Shown here: one piece after another, positions 9,395 through 17,285 of the stretch
Layout: every line of letters begins with the position of its first letter
Position numbering within the stretch: position 1 is the stretch's first letter
From: Phytopseudomonas seleniipraecipitans
Lineage (GTDB): Bacteria; Pseudomonadota; Gammaproteobacteria; Pseudomonadales; Pseudomonadaceae
Reading direction: 5' to 3'
Assembly (NCBI RefSeq): GCF_900102335.1
Contig: NZ_FNBM01000004.1
Location: forward strand, 241,052-305,051
Length of the DNA stretch: 64,000 nucleotides
Translations under genes and position numbers: made by a program
The notes under the pieces: model-generated
The model's input: the letters and a program-made list of their open reading frames with translations, nothing else
The model's database searches: none
What the model was told of the DNA's origin: nothing

Positions 9395-9892
9395 ATGCAC
9401 AGTATCGAAGCGCTGCTCGACTACCTGCGGCAGCACAAGCTGTACCTGACCACAGCGGAATCCTGCACGGCAGGGATGATCGTCGCCTTGCTGGCGAAGA
9501 TTCCCGGCAGTGGTGAATGCCTGGACAGCGGCCATGTCGTCTATTCACCTGCCGCCAAGAAGCGCCTGCTAGGCGTGCGCCAGGAGACGCTGGATGCCTT
9601 CAACCTGACCAGCGAGGAAATTGCCCGGGAAATGGCCAGCGGCGCGCTGAATGGCAGCCCCGCCAATGTCGCAGTGGCGACCACCGGCGTAGCCGGCCCG
9701 GATGGGCAGGACGACATCCCGCCGGGCACGCTGTGTTTTGCCTGGGCGTTTCGTAGCGAATCGGGGGAGATGCACCTGTATTCCAGCACCGAGCATTTCG
9801 CCGGTGACCGCTCGCAGGTACTTGATGAAGCGGCAGAGTTCGCCCTGCTGCGCCTGCCGCACTGGCACGCGCAGCATTTGGCCGAGGGCTAG
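9395..9892 (+). CDS. CinA C-terminal family amidohydrolase
   Basis: A 165-residue single-domain protein matching the C-terminal domain of CinA, which hydrolyses nicotinamide mononucleotide (PncC activity). Family landmarks are TTAESCTAGMIVALL near residue 19, YSPAAKKRLLGV and the ATTGVAGPDGQD loop. ATG 9395 has AGGAAA upstream; the longer frame from 9290 has no supporting ribosome site. It converges on, and overlaps by four bases, the ThDP-enzyme gene. It is probably part of the general-stress gene set around it. Confidence 0.88.
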   Translation: MHSIEALLDYLRQHKLYLTTAESCTAGMIVALLAKIPGSGECLDSGHVVYSPAAKKRLLGVRQETLDAFNLTSEEIAREMASGALNGSPANVAVATTGVAGPDGQDDIPPGTLCFAWAFRSESGEMHLYSSTEHFAGDRSQVLDEAAEFALLRLPHWHAQHLAEG

Positions 9893-11682
9893 CGGCGAGC
9901 CTTGCCCGGCAGGATCGAGCCCAGCACCTGCTTGGTGGCCTGACGAATGATGCCACGCTGGTTCGGGTCGCCCTGCCACAGCGTGGTAGCGAACGTCTTC
10001 GCCTGGGCCAGGCTGATATGCGGCGGCAGCGGCGGCACGTCCGGGTCGGTCTTGAACTCGATCAGTACCGGCCGATCCGCCGCCAGCGCCTCTTCCCACG
10101 CCGGGGCGACATCTTCCTCGCGGTCGACATAAATGCCCTTCAGGCCGATCGACTCGGCGAACCGGTGGTAGGCGACGTTGGGGATGTCCTGCGACGCCGA
10201 GAATTTCGGATCACCCTCCATGGCGCGCTGCTCCCAGGTCACCTGGTTGAGGTCCTCGTTGTTGAACACCGCGCAGATCCAGCGCTTGTCCTGCCACTGC
10301 TGCCAATACTTGGCGACGGTGATCAGCTCGGCCATGTTGTTCATCTGCATCGCACCATCACCAACCAGCGCCACTACCGGACGATCCGGATGAGCGAACT
10401 TGGCCGCAATGGCATAGGGCACCGCTGCGCCCATCGACGCCAGCCCACCGGACAGCGAACAGAGCATGTCTTCGCGAATCTTCACATCGCGAGCGAACCA
10501 GTTGGCGCAGGAGCCGGAGTCGCAGGTCACTACGGCACGATCCGGCAGGCGCGGCGACAGCTCGAAGGCGACCCGCTGGGGATTGATCGGATCAGCCGAG
10601 GCCATGGCGCGGCGCTGTAGCGTGGTTTCCCATTGCCCGGTCCAGCGCTCGACACGCTTACGCCAAGTGCGTAGCGTCTTGCGTTCAAGCAGCGGCAGCA
10701 AGGCGCGCAGGGTCTCCGCGGAGTCGCCCTGCAGGTTGACCTCCATCGGGTAGCGCAGGCCGAGCATGTCCGCCTGGATGTCGATCTGCACGCCGCGCGC
10801 CTGGCCTTCCTTGGGCAGGAATTCGGCATAGGGGAAGCCCGAGCCGATCATCAGCAAGGTGTCGCACTCATTCATCAACTGGTAGCTCGGCTTGGTGCCA
10901 AGCAAACCGATGGAGCCGGTCACCCAGGGCAGATCATCGGGCAGTACCGCCTTGCCGAGCAGCGCCTTGGCGACGCCCGCGCCGAGCACCTCAGCAATCT
11001 GCGCGACCTCCTGACTGGCACCGAGCGCACCGGCGCCGACCAGAATCGCCACCTTCTTGCCGGCATTCAGCACCTCGGCAGCGCGCCGCAGATCCTCCTC
11101 GTACGGCAGCATCCGTGGACGGCTGTAACCGACACCGGAATGCAGGGTGCCGTGTTCCCGCGCCGGCTCCTCATAGGGCAAATCCTGCAGATCATTGGGC
11201 AGGATCATCGCGGTCACACGGCGATCACCCAGGGCGGTGCGGATGCTGCGGTCGACGAGATGACGAACCTGAGCCGGCGAGCTGGCCTGCTGCACAAAGG
11301 CACCCGCGACGTCCTTGAACATCGACAGCAGGTCCACTTCCTGCTGGTAGTGCCCGCCGAGCGCATTGCGCGCCTGCTGGCCTACAATCGCCAGCACCGG
11401 CATGTGGTCCATGCGCGCGTCATACAGACCGGTGAGCAAGTGCGCGGCGCCCGGGCCGGAGGTGGCAATGCAGACCCCCAGGTCGCCCGAGAATTTGGCA
11501 TCGGCAGCCGCCATAAAGGCTGCCATTTCCTCGTGCCGCGCCTGAATGAAACGGATTTTGCCGTCTGCCCTGGCCAACGCACCGAATACGCCGTTGATGC
11601 CATCGCCCGGGTAGCCATAAATGCGTCGAACACCCCACTGATAGAGGCGTTCGACGATGAAATCTGCGACTGTCATGCTCAT
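9889..11682 (-). CDS. Thiamine-pyrophosphate-requiring enzyme (pyruvate oxidase/acetolactate synthase-like)
   Basis: A 597-residue ThDP enzyme with the three-domain order Pyr (about 1-170), central (190-325) and PP (about 365-540). The catalytic Glu is in RHEEMAAFMA (about residue 50), and the ThDP/Mg motif is GDGAMQMNNMAELITVAKYW ending in NNEDLNQV. This pattern groups with PoxB-type pyruvate oxidases and related acetolactate-synthase-like proteins. The product could be acetate or acetolactate from pyruvate. The partner genes (CinA, SDR, GH15) suggest stationary-phase or osmotic-stress metabolism. Substrate is not fixed by the sequence. Confidence 0.88.
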   Translation of the reverse strand: MSMTVADFIVERLYQWGVRRIYGYPGDGINGVFGALARADGKIRFIQARHEEMAAFMAAADAKFSGDLGVCIATSGPGAAHLLTGLYDARMDHMPVLAIVGQQARNALGGHYQQEVDLLSMFKDVAGAFVQQASSPAQVRHLVDRSIRTALGDRRVTAMILPNDLQDLPYEEPAREHGTLHSGVGYSRPRMLPYEEDLRRAAEVLNAGKKVAILVGAGALGASQEVAQIAEVLGAGVAKALLGKAVLPDDLPWVTGSIGLLGTKPSYQLMNECDTLLMIGSGFPYAEFLPKEGQARGVQIDIQADMLGLRYPMEVNLQGDSAETLRALLPLLERKTLRTWRKRVERWTGQWETTLQRRAMASADPINPQRVAFELSPRLPDRAVVTCDSGSCANWFARDVKIREDMLCSLSGGLASMGAAVPYAIAAKFAHPDRPVVALVGDGAMQMNNMAELITVAKYWQQWQDKRWICAVFNNEDLNQVTWEQRAMEGDPKFSASQDIPNVAYHRFAESIGLKGIYVDREEDVAPAWEEALAADRPVLIEFKTDPDVPPLPPHISLAQAKTFATTLWQGDPNQRGIIRQATKQVLGSILPGKARR

Positions 11683-11967
11683 GGAAAACTCGCTCGAAGT
11701 TCAGGCCCGTGGCGGGCCGACATGGATGGAGTTGCCACGCGGCGTCAGCGTGCGCGACTGTAAGCCCGAACGCATCTCTGCGCAGGCGTAACAATCTTGA
11801 CCGGAGCCAATCGGCGGAGGTTTAAGGTTTCTGCCAACCCGCCGCTACGCCTGCGTCTGGCCGCTGCCCAACGGCCTGGCGGTGCCTGCAAACCTCTCGG
11901 CAAAAAGATCGAACATGCAGCGCCCACCACCCTCAAACCACCTAGAGAGCAGACCGGAGGACGCATC

Positions 11968-12108
11968 ATGAGCCAGCGAGTACCTAGCGAAGATCCCACC
12001 CAGGCGCCCGGCGCACTGGACGCGCCAGGCGAGCCCGCGCCCCTCGGCCATCCCCATGAACCGGATAACGATGTCTTACCGGACAAGCCACAGCCCGACC
12101 CTGTTTGA
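11968..12108 (+). CDS. Small acidic proline-rich protein, 46 aa
   Basis: A 46-residue protein with many Pro, Asp and Glu residues and no hydrophobic segment, so it is probably disordered. ATG 11968 is preceded by CGGAGG at a good distance, which is better evidence than the longer frame starting at 11797. It heads the run of small stress-type membrane proteins. I know of no function. Confidence 0.6.
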   Translation: MSQRVPSEDPTQAPGALDAPGEPAPLGHPHEPDNDVLPDKPQPDPV

Positions 12109-12153
12109 GCGCGGGCACCCGGTCATTCATCAACCATCAGTAGGAGTGAATCC

Positions 12154-12579
12154 ATGGTCGCCTTTGAACCGCAATCGCAACCCACTCGACAGCAGCCCGC
12201 ACGCCAGAACGTAAGGGGTTGGGAACGCTTGCTGTCCATCGGCGGAGGCTTGTTGCTTGCCGCGCTGGGCGCCGGCAAACACGGCCAGCAGGGTACCCGC
12301 CAGTTGAGCGCCGGCAGCCTGTTGCTGCTGCGTGGCCTGAGCGGCCATTGCAGCGTGAAAAGCGCCATGGACGATCCGTTGGGAGAAATCCGCTACCTGC
12401 GTGCTCGCGTGCAACGCCTGCAAGAGCTGGTATTGATGGCCGAGGAGCTGGCCGACCGCACGCGTGCCACGCCAATGGCAACTGCGCCGACAGCACCGAT
12501 CACGCCGGTGACTCCGGCGCCGATGGACATCGAAACCTCAGTTGCGGATGAACTGGCCAGCCGCGAACAGAGCCGCTGA
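12154..12579 (+). CDS. YgaP-like (DUF2892) membrane protein
   Basis: A 141-residue protein. Residues about 20-65 fit the YgaP-type two-helix membrane unit: RGWERLLSIGGGLLLAALG, then LSAGSLLLLRGLSGHC, with the characteristic RGxxGHC ending. The C-terminal third is a soluble helical stretch (LRARVQRLQELVLMAEEL) followed by a Pro/Thr-rich tail. It belongs to a closely spaced set of membrane-anchored proteins on the same strand. Function unknown; such proteins are often induced by envelope or osmotic stress. Confidence 0.65.
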   Translation: MVAFEPQSQPTRQQPARQNVRGWERLLSIGGGLLLAALGAGKHGQQGTRQLSAGSLLLLRGLSGHCSVKSAMDDPLGEIRYLRARVQRLQELVLMAEELADRTRATPMATAPTAPITPVTPAPMDIETSVADELASREQSR

Positions 12580-12623
12580 GCAGAGACGCGCAGCCCCTTT
12601 CAAGCATGAACAGGTGTAGCCAC

Positions 12624-13034
12624 ATGGATAACGACAGCAACGAGCGGCCGCACAAGCGTCCGCCGACCCTTATATCTGGGCACTGGCAGCATGATGCTGA
12701 AGAACAGCTGCGCGCCCGTATCCACACGGATCAGTCGCATAATGATGAGTTGGAAGCGCTGGCAAGCATGGCCCGCTCGACTATCGCCGATCTGGAAAAT
12801 CTCGACGCCGCGCATGGGCCGGATCGGCTGAGTGAAGCTGCGCGCCAGCTCACGGCGCTGCGCGACGCCCTCAACAATGTCCGCAGTGACGCGGTAGACA
12901 GTGTCGATCGCTTCGCTCGCGCCCATCCTTTCTGGTTGGCAGCGGGCGGTCTGGCCTTTGGTTTGGCGCTCAGCCTGGTGTTACGCAAACCTGAACGCTT
13001 TCCCGGTAGATACGTGCGAAAAGGAGCCCTGTGA
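12624..13034 (+). CDS. Membrane-anchored helical protein, YqjD/ElaB-like architecture
   Basis: A protein of 136 residues if started at ATG 12624 (142 from 12606). It has an amphipathic helical body (about 30-100) and one C-terminal membrane helix, FWLAAGGLAFGLALSLVL, then a basic tail. This is the arrangement of the YqjD/ElaB ribosome-associated inner-membrane proteins, though I do not see enough identity to name the family. Its stop overlaps the next start (TGATG). Confidence 0.6.
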   Translation: MDNDSNERPHKRPPTLISGHWQHDAEEQLRARIHTDQSHNDELEALASMARSTIADLENLDAAHGPDRLSEAARQLTALRDALNNVRSDAVDSVDRFARAHPFWLAAGGLAFGLALSLVLRKPERFPGRYVRKGAL

Positions 13035-13441
13035 TGAACGACGATCCGCGGCAACAACCTCCAATGGAGCCTTCTCTGCTCGGCCTGCTACGCCAGCTGA
13101 CACGGGAAGTGCAGACGCTGTTCACCAAAGAGCTGGCATTGGCGAAGGTTGAGCTGAATGCCTCGCTGCAAGCCACCAAGACCGGCATCGCGGCCGTCGC
13201 TGGCGGCGCCATCGTGCTGCTGTGCGGCCTGCTGATGCTGCTGCTCTCTGCCGTATATGGCTTGAGCACCGTGGTAGCGCCCTGGCTGGCAGCATTGATC
13301 GTCGGCGTCGTGGTCGTGGTGATCGGTTTGATCATGCTCAGGATCGGTCAGCAGAAATTCGCGCCGTCTCAACTCACCCCCGAACGCACCCTGGACTCCT
13401 TACAGAAGGACAAGGAAGCCGTGCAGAGGCAAATGTCATGA
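13034..13441 (+). CDS. Phage-holin-like membrane protein (YqjE/DUF1469 family)
   Basis: A 135-residue protein with a polar N-terminal helix (LLRQLTREVQTLFTKELALA) and two hydrophobic segments (about 55-80 and 85-108), as in the YqjE/holin-X family. Start ATG 13034 is preferred over GTG 13031, with AAGGAG eight bases before it; it overlaps the preceding stop by one base, and its own stop overlaps the next start (ATGA). Translationally coupled with the DUF3618 gene. It is probably an envelope-stress membrane protein, not a true holin. Confidence 0.75.
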   Translation: MNDDPRQQPPMEPSLLGLLRQLTREVQTLFTKELALAKVELNASLQATKTGIAAVAGGAIVLLCGLLMLLLSAVYGLSTVVAPWLAALIVGVVVVVIGLIMLRIGQQKFAPSQLTPERTLDSLQKDKEAVQRQMS

Positions 13442-14076
13442 GTACTCATAGCACCATCGCAGCCGAATCGCTGAAAGCCCCGGATGTGCTCGAGCAGGAA
13501 ATCGATCAGCAGCGCAGCCGCATCGACGCGTTGATCGACGACGTCGAGGCGCGCCTAACGCCGCAACGCCTCATCGATCAGGCGTTGGCTTACGGGCGCG
13601 AAAGTGGCGGGCTGGAACTGGCCGAGCGGCTGGGGCAAACCATCAAGTCCAATCCGGTGCCTGTCGCCATGACCGCTATCGGCCTGGCCTGGCTGGCGAT
13701 CGAGCAGACTCGCGGGCGCCCGCAGCCAGTCGAGGAGTTTGCTGAGCCGACCGACCACGAATCGTTGGCCGATGCCTTGCACGAAGCCAAACAGGCGCTG
13801 CACCAGAGCACCCACGCAGCCAGACAGAAGTTGCATGACCTGGCGGATGGCGCGCAAACCGTAAAGGATCAAGTGAAACACGGCGCGGACAAGCTGAACG
13901 GAGCGCTGCATCGCCGCCCGTGGGCATTTGTCGCCGCAGGCTTGGCAATCGGCGCGGTCGTCGGCCTCGCTGGGCTCGGTCGCAAGGACGAGCCCGAGGC
14001 TTATGACATCCCCAACCTGGCCGAGGGTTTCGAGGATATCGACGACGAGCCACCGTTCCGCCCTGGCGCGATCTGA
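13438..14076 (+). CDS. DUF3618 domain-containing, YqjD-like protein
   Basis: A 212-residue protein. Residues about 12-55 (VLEQEIDQQRSRIDALIDDV, then LTPQRLIDQAL) match the DUF3618 pattern. A first membrane helix follows near residue 75-88 (VAMTAIGLAWLAI), then a long charged helix, then RRPWAFVAAGLAIGAVVGLAG, the typical C-terminal membrane segment of YqjD/ElaB proteins. The ATG at 13438 overlaps the previous stop; the longer frame from 13222 reads back through another gene. It ends the operon before a bidirectional terminator. Confidence 0.78.
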   Translation: MSTHSTIAAESLKAPDVLEQEIDQQRSRIDALIDDVEARLTPQRLIDQALAYGRESGGLELAERLGQTIKSNPVPVAMTAIGLAWLAIEQTRGRPQPVEEFAEPTDHESLADALHEAKQALHQSTHAARQKLHDLADGAQTVKDQVKHGADKLNGALHRRPWAFVAAGLAIGAVVGLAGLGRKDEPEAYDIPNLAEGFEDIDDEPPFRPGAI

Positions 14077-14143
14077 TCAGAGGCGTGTGCGACCCTGGTC
14101 AACAAGCCAGGGCCGCCATACAGATGGCGATAGGACAGAAACG

Positions 14144-14169
14144 AAAAAAGCGCCCTAGGGCGCTTTTTT
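14144..14169. terminator. Bidirectional intrinsic terminator
   Basis: AAAAAAGCGCCC-TA-GGGCGCTTTTTT-type palindrome: a GC stem flanked by six A and six T. It can end the DUF3618 operon on the plus strand and the tRNA unit on the minus strand. Confidence 0.9.
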
Positions 14170-14210
14170 GCGTTGCTTCCGGGTGTTCAGTGGGCCCTGG
14201 AAGCGATATA

Positions 14211-14287
14211 TGGCGCAGCGGACGGGACTCGAACCCGCGACCCCCGGCGTGACAGGCCGGTATTCTAACCGACTGAACTACCGCTGC
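14211..14287 (-). tRNA. tRNA-Asp (anticodon GUC)
   Basis: A 77-base cloverleaf on the minus strand. The acceptor GCAGCGG pairs with CCGCTGC, the anticodon loop contains CTGTCAC, the T arm is GCGGGTTCGAGTCCCGT and the CCA end is encoded. It lies 13 bases after tRNA-Val and is cotranscribed with it. Confidence 0.97.
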
Positions 14288-14300
14288 GCATACTACGAGT

Positions 14301-14376
14301 TGGTGGGTGATGACGGGATCGAACCGCCGACCCTCTGCTTGTAAGGCAGATGCTCTCCCAGCTGAGCTAATCACCC
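14301..14376 (-). tRNA. tRNA-Val (anticodon UAC)
   Basis: A 76-base cloverleaf on the minus strand. The acceptor GGGTGAT pairs with ATCACCC, the anticodon stem-loop CTGCCTTACAAGCAG has TAC in the loop, the T arm is GGCGGTTCGATCCCGTC and CCA is encoded. It is the first gene of a two-tRNA unit. Confidence 0.97.
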
Positions 14377-14397
14377 TTCACTCTCGAAGTGGGGCGC

Positions 14398-14426
14398 ATT
14401 CTAGAGAGCGCCCTGCACCTTGGCAA
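14398..14426 (-). promoter_or_regulatory. Sigma-70 promoter of the tRNA-Val/tRNA-Asp unit
   Basis: On the minus strand, TTGCCA and TAGAAT are separated by exactly 17 bases and followed by GCGCCCC. The GC-rich discriminator is typical of stable-RNA promoters under stringent control. Transcription would start about 15 bases before the tRNA-Val 5' end. Confidence 0.85.
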
Positions 14427-14693
14427 CCCCCTTTGCGAAAAAAATTTATTGTCGTTCCAAAGGCTTAGGATTCATCAGCGTTTCAGCACGGAAACTGCCC
14501 ACGCCTCGATACAGGGTTGGCCTAATGGCTCGCCGAAAGGAATAATGCGCCCTCGCGCTGGTCTGATCATCGCGCGGCGTCTTCACCCTTGCCGCCAGAC
14601 TGCCCACGCCCTGCAAACCCTGCAGACGCTCTGCGCCCGAACACACGATTTTTCGCGCCTCACGCGCGCCCGCAAACTGGAGACACCCCGCCC

Positions 14694-15614
14694 ATGTGGT
14701 TTCGCAACCTGCTGGTCTATCGCCTCACCCAAGACGTTCCCTTCGACACCGAAGCACTCGAAAAAGCCTTGGCCGCCAAGCCTGCTCGTCCCTGCGCGAG
14801 CCAGGAACTGGCCACCTATGGTTTCGTTGCTCCATTCGGCAAGGGCGAAGATGCCCCGCTGGTGCATGTAAGCCAGGGATTCCTGCTGATATCGGCGCGC
14901 AAGGAAGAACGCATCCTGCCGGGCAGCGTGGTCAAGGACGCCGTCAAGGAGAAGGTCGACGAAATCGAAAACGAGCAGATGCGCAAGGTCTACAAGAAGG
15001 AGCGCGACCAGATCAAGGACGAGATCGTCCAGGCCTTCCTGCCGCGCGCCTTCATCCGCAAGTCGGCGACCTTTGCCGCCATCGCGCCAGCGCAAGGTCT
15101 GATCATCGTCAACGCCTCCAGCCCGAAGCGCGCCGAAGACCTGCTTTCTACCCTGCGTGAAGCGATTGGCTCGCTGCCGGTTCGCCCACTGACCGTGAAA
15201 ATTGCCCCAAGCGCGACCATGACCGACTGGGTCAAGGCCCAGAAGGCCGCCGACGACTTCCACGTGCTGGATGAATGCGAACTGCGCGACACCCACGAGG
15301 ATGGCGGCATCGTGCGCTGCAAGCGCCAGGATCTGACCGGTGAAGAAGTGCAGTTGCACATGACCTCGGGCAAGCAGGTCACCCAGCTGTCCCTGGCCTG
15401 GCAGGACAAGCTGTCTTTCGTGCTCGACGACAAGCTGGTGGTCAAGCGCCTGAAGTTTGAAGACCTGCTGCAAGAGCAGGCCGAACAGGATGGCGGCGAT
15501 GATGACCTGGGCCAGCAGGACGCCAGCTTCACGCTGATGATGCTGACCCTGATCGAGTTCCTGCCGGCCTTGTTCGAAGCCCTCGGCGGCGAAGACACCC
15601 CGCAAGGTCTCTGA
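14694..15614 (+). CDS. rdgC: Recombination-associated protein RdgC
   Basis: A 306-residue protein of the usual Pseudomonas RdgC length, starting [20 protein letters not shown]. RdgC forms a ring around DNA and limits RecA-dependent recombination in the nucleoid. Conserved stretches such as [32 protein letters not shown] and the C-terminal [16 protein letters not shown] are visible. ATG 14694 is chosen over the longer frame from 14589 because the product then begins with the family N-terminus. It appears to be a single-gene unit followed by a hairpin. Confidence 0.95.
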   Translation: MWFRNLLVYRLTQDVPFDTEALEKALAAKPARPCASQELATYGFVAPFGKGEDAPLVHVSQGFLLISARKEERILPGSVVKDAVKEKVDEIENEQMRKVYKKERDQIKDEIVQAFLPRAFIRKSATFAAIAPAQGLIIVNASSPKRAEDLLSTLREAIGSLPVRPLTVKIAPSATMTDWVKAQKAADDFHVLDECELRDTHEDGGIVRCKRQDLTGEEVQLHMTSGKQVTQLSLAWQDKLSFVLDDKLVVKRLKFEDLLQEQAEQDGGDDDLGQQDASFTLMMLTLIEFLPALFEALGGEDTPQGL

Positions 15615-15628
15615 ATTCGCACAAGCCC

Positions 15629-15662
15629 GCGCGGTGGACGGCGCCTTAACCGTCCACCGCGC
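15629..15662 (+). terminator. Stem-loop after rdgC
   Basis: A perfect 13-bp stem (GCGCGGTGGACGG and complement) with an 8-base loop lies 14 bases after the rdgC stop. There is no T tract, so it may be a terminator of the RNA-stabilising kind and not a classical intrinsic one. Confidence 0.5.
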
Positions 15663-15809
15663 CGCGCTCACCCGCAGCATGCAAAAAAGCATCTGCCGGG
15701 CGTCCTGCGCCCCCTGCAGCTATAAGCTTTCGTTGAAATCCAACAATAACCGGCTTCGTAGCTCTCCCGGCTTCGAGCCTAGCGACACCTCATTACGAGA
15801 ATCACCGCC

Positions 15810-16751
15810 ATGCCTGCCTTGATCGCTCTGAGCCGCTTCGTCGGCAACACCTTCGCCCTGTGGGTACTGCTGTTCGCTGTTCTGGCCTTTCTGATCCCGA
15901 GTGCCTTTCTGCCGCTGACCGCGTGGATCGTGCCGCTGCTGGGCCTGATCATGTTCGGCATGGGCTTGACGCTCAAGGCCGAGGACTTCCGCGAAGTGGC
16001 CAGGCATCCGGTTCGGGTGCTGATCGGCGTGCTGGCGCAGTTCATCATCATGCCGCTGCTGGCCTGGCTGCTCTGCAAGGTGCTGGGCTTGCCGGCAGAA
16101 ATCGCAGTGGGGGTGATTCTGGTCGGTTGCTGCCCTGGCGGTACTGCGTCGAACGTCATCACTTGGTTCGCCAAAGGTGATCTGGCGTTGTCGGTCGGCA
16201 TCACTGCGGTGACCACCTTGCTGGCACCAATCGTGACGCCCGCGCTGATCTGGCTGCTGGCCTCCGAGTGGTTGCCGGTGTCGTTCTGGGCAATGTTCAG
16301 TTCGATTCTGCAGATGGTCTTGCTGCCCATCATCCTCGGCCTGGTTGCTCAGCGCTTACTGGGCGAACGGGTCAAACTGGCAGTCGACGTACTGCCCCTG
16401 GTGTCGGTCGTATCGATCGTCGCCATCGTCGCCGCCGTGGTCGCGGCCAGCCAGGCGAAGATCGCCGAATCCGGTTTGTTGATCATGGCGGTGGTGATCC
16501 TTCACAACAGCCTCGGACTGGGCATCGGCTATCTGGCCGGGCGACTCTGCGGCATGCCACTGGCGCAGCGCAAAACGCTGTCCATCGAGGTGGGCATGCA
16601 GAACTCGGGCCTGGGCGCGGCGCTGGCCAGTGCGCATTTCTCGCCACTGGCGGCGGTGCCCAGCGCCTTGTTCAGCGTCTGGCACAATCTCTCGGGGCCG
16701 TTACTGGCCACGCTGTATCGACGCATGAAAGACGACAAGCACACCGACTGA
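15810..16751 (+). CDS. Bile acid:sodium symporter (BASS) family transporter
   Basis: A 313-residue inner-membrane protein with about ten helices and BASS signatures: [17 protein letters not shown], then [25 protein letters not shown] split over helices 4-5, and [14 protein letters not shown] near helix 9, where sodium is bound in this family. Bacterial members carry pantothenate-like, keto-acid or other organic anions; here the substrate is unknown. The ATG at 15810 follows a short leader region and there is no operon partner. Confidence 0.9.
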   Translation: MPALIALSRFVGNTFALWVLLFAVLAFLIPSAFLPLTAWIVPLLGLIMFGMGLTLKAEDFREVARHPVRVLIGVLAQFIIMPLLAWLLCKVLGLPAEIAVGVILVGCCPGGTASNVITWFAKGDLALSVGITAVTTLLAPIVTPALIWLLASEWLPVSFWAMFSSILQMVLLPIILGLVAQRLLGERVKLAVDVLPLVSVVSIVAIVAAVVAASQAKIAESGLLIMAVVILHNSLGLGIGYLAGRLCGMPLAQRKTLSIEVGMQNSGLGAALASAHFSPLAAVPSALFSVWHNLSGPLLATLYRRMKDDKHTD

Positions 16752-16795
16752 CCAAGGCTTTATCCCCGGCGCAGGTTTCGTGCACACTATTGGAG

Positions 16796-16865
16796 CACGC
16801 CAGGGACGACCCTGGGCCCACGTGCTGAATTGTCGGGGACGACCCCATTGCCACGTGGAGGTCAA
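16796..16865 (+). promoter_or_regulatory. Guanidine-II (mini-ykkC) riboswitch upstream of sugE
   Basis: Two small hairpins with identical ACGA loops stand in tandem: CAGGG-ACGA-CCCTG (16801-16814) and GGGG-ACGA-CCCC (16835-16846). This is the hallmark of the mini-ykkC/guanidine-II riboswitch. The linker CCACGTG (16818-16824) is complementary to CACGTGG (16852-16858), which overlaps the start of the GGAGG ribosome site. That suggests guanidine binding frees the ribosome site. The downstream gene encodes SugE, the usual target. Confidence 0.92.
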
Positions 16866-16866
16866 A

Positions 16867-17184
16867 GTGTCCTGGATCATCCTGTTCTTCGCCGGCCTGT
16901 TCGAGGTCGGCTGGGCTGTCGGTCTCAAATACACCGAAGGTTTCACCCGCCCTCTGCCTACCGTGCTGACCGTCACCGCGATGCTAGTCAGCCTTGGCCT
17001 GCTTGGCCTGGCCATGAAAGAGCTGCCGCTAGGCACCGCCTATGCCATCTGGACCGGCATCGGCGCCGTGGGCACGGTCATCGCCGGCATCATCCTGTTC
17101 GGCGAATCGATGGCGCTGCTGCGCCTGCTCAGTGTGGCGCTGATCATCTGCGGCCTGATCGGTCTCAAAGTGAGTCACGCCTGA
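16867..17184 (+). CDS. sugE: SMR family guanidinium exporter SugE/Gdx
   Basis: A 105-residue four-helix small multidrug resistance protein of exact SugE length. It begins [20 protein letters not shown] with the essential Glu13, and contains [17 protein letters not shown] in helix 3. Members of this subgroup exchange guanidinium for protons at the inner membrane. GTG 16867, six bases after GGAGG, is chosen since longer frames run through the riboswitch. Control by the guanidine-II riboswitch directly upstream supports the guanidinium-specific subtype. Confidence 0.95.
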   Translation: MSWIILFFAGLFEVGWAVGLKYTEGFTRPLPTVLTVTAMLVSLGLLGLAMKELPLGTAYAIWTGIGAVGTVIAGIILFGESMALLRLLSVALIICGLIGLKVSHA

Positions 17185-17220
17185 AAAGACAGAGCCCGCC
17201 GATTGGCGGGCTCTGTCTTT
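17185..17220 (+). terminator. Intrinsic terminator after sugE
   Basis: A 16-bp perfect stem (AAAGACAGAGCCCGCC and complement) with the loop GATT, ending in CTTT. It begins at the sugE stop codon and could also terminate the converging acyltransferase gene. Confidence 0.88.
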
Positions 17221-17285
17221 GAGCAAGCGGCCTAGCCGCGCCTCTGGGTCGAGCGCAGCGACGCTCGGGAACGTACCGGAACAGC

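Noticed and set aside
12970..13335. Minus-strand 121-codon frame opposite the holin-like gene
   Set aside because: The plus-strand operon has coupled starts, ribosome sites and membrane helices; the reverse frame is Ser/Thr/Ala-rich shadow sequence.
13034..13441. Phage lysis holin
   Set aside because: Although the family name includes holin, its context is a chromosomal stress operon with no endolysin or phage genes.
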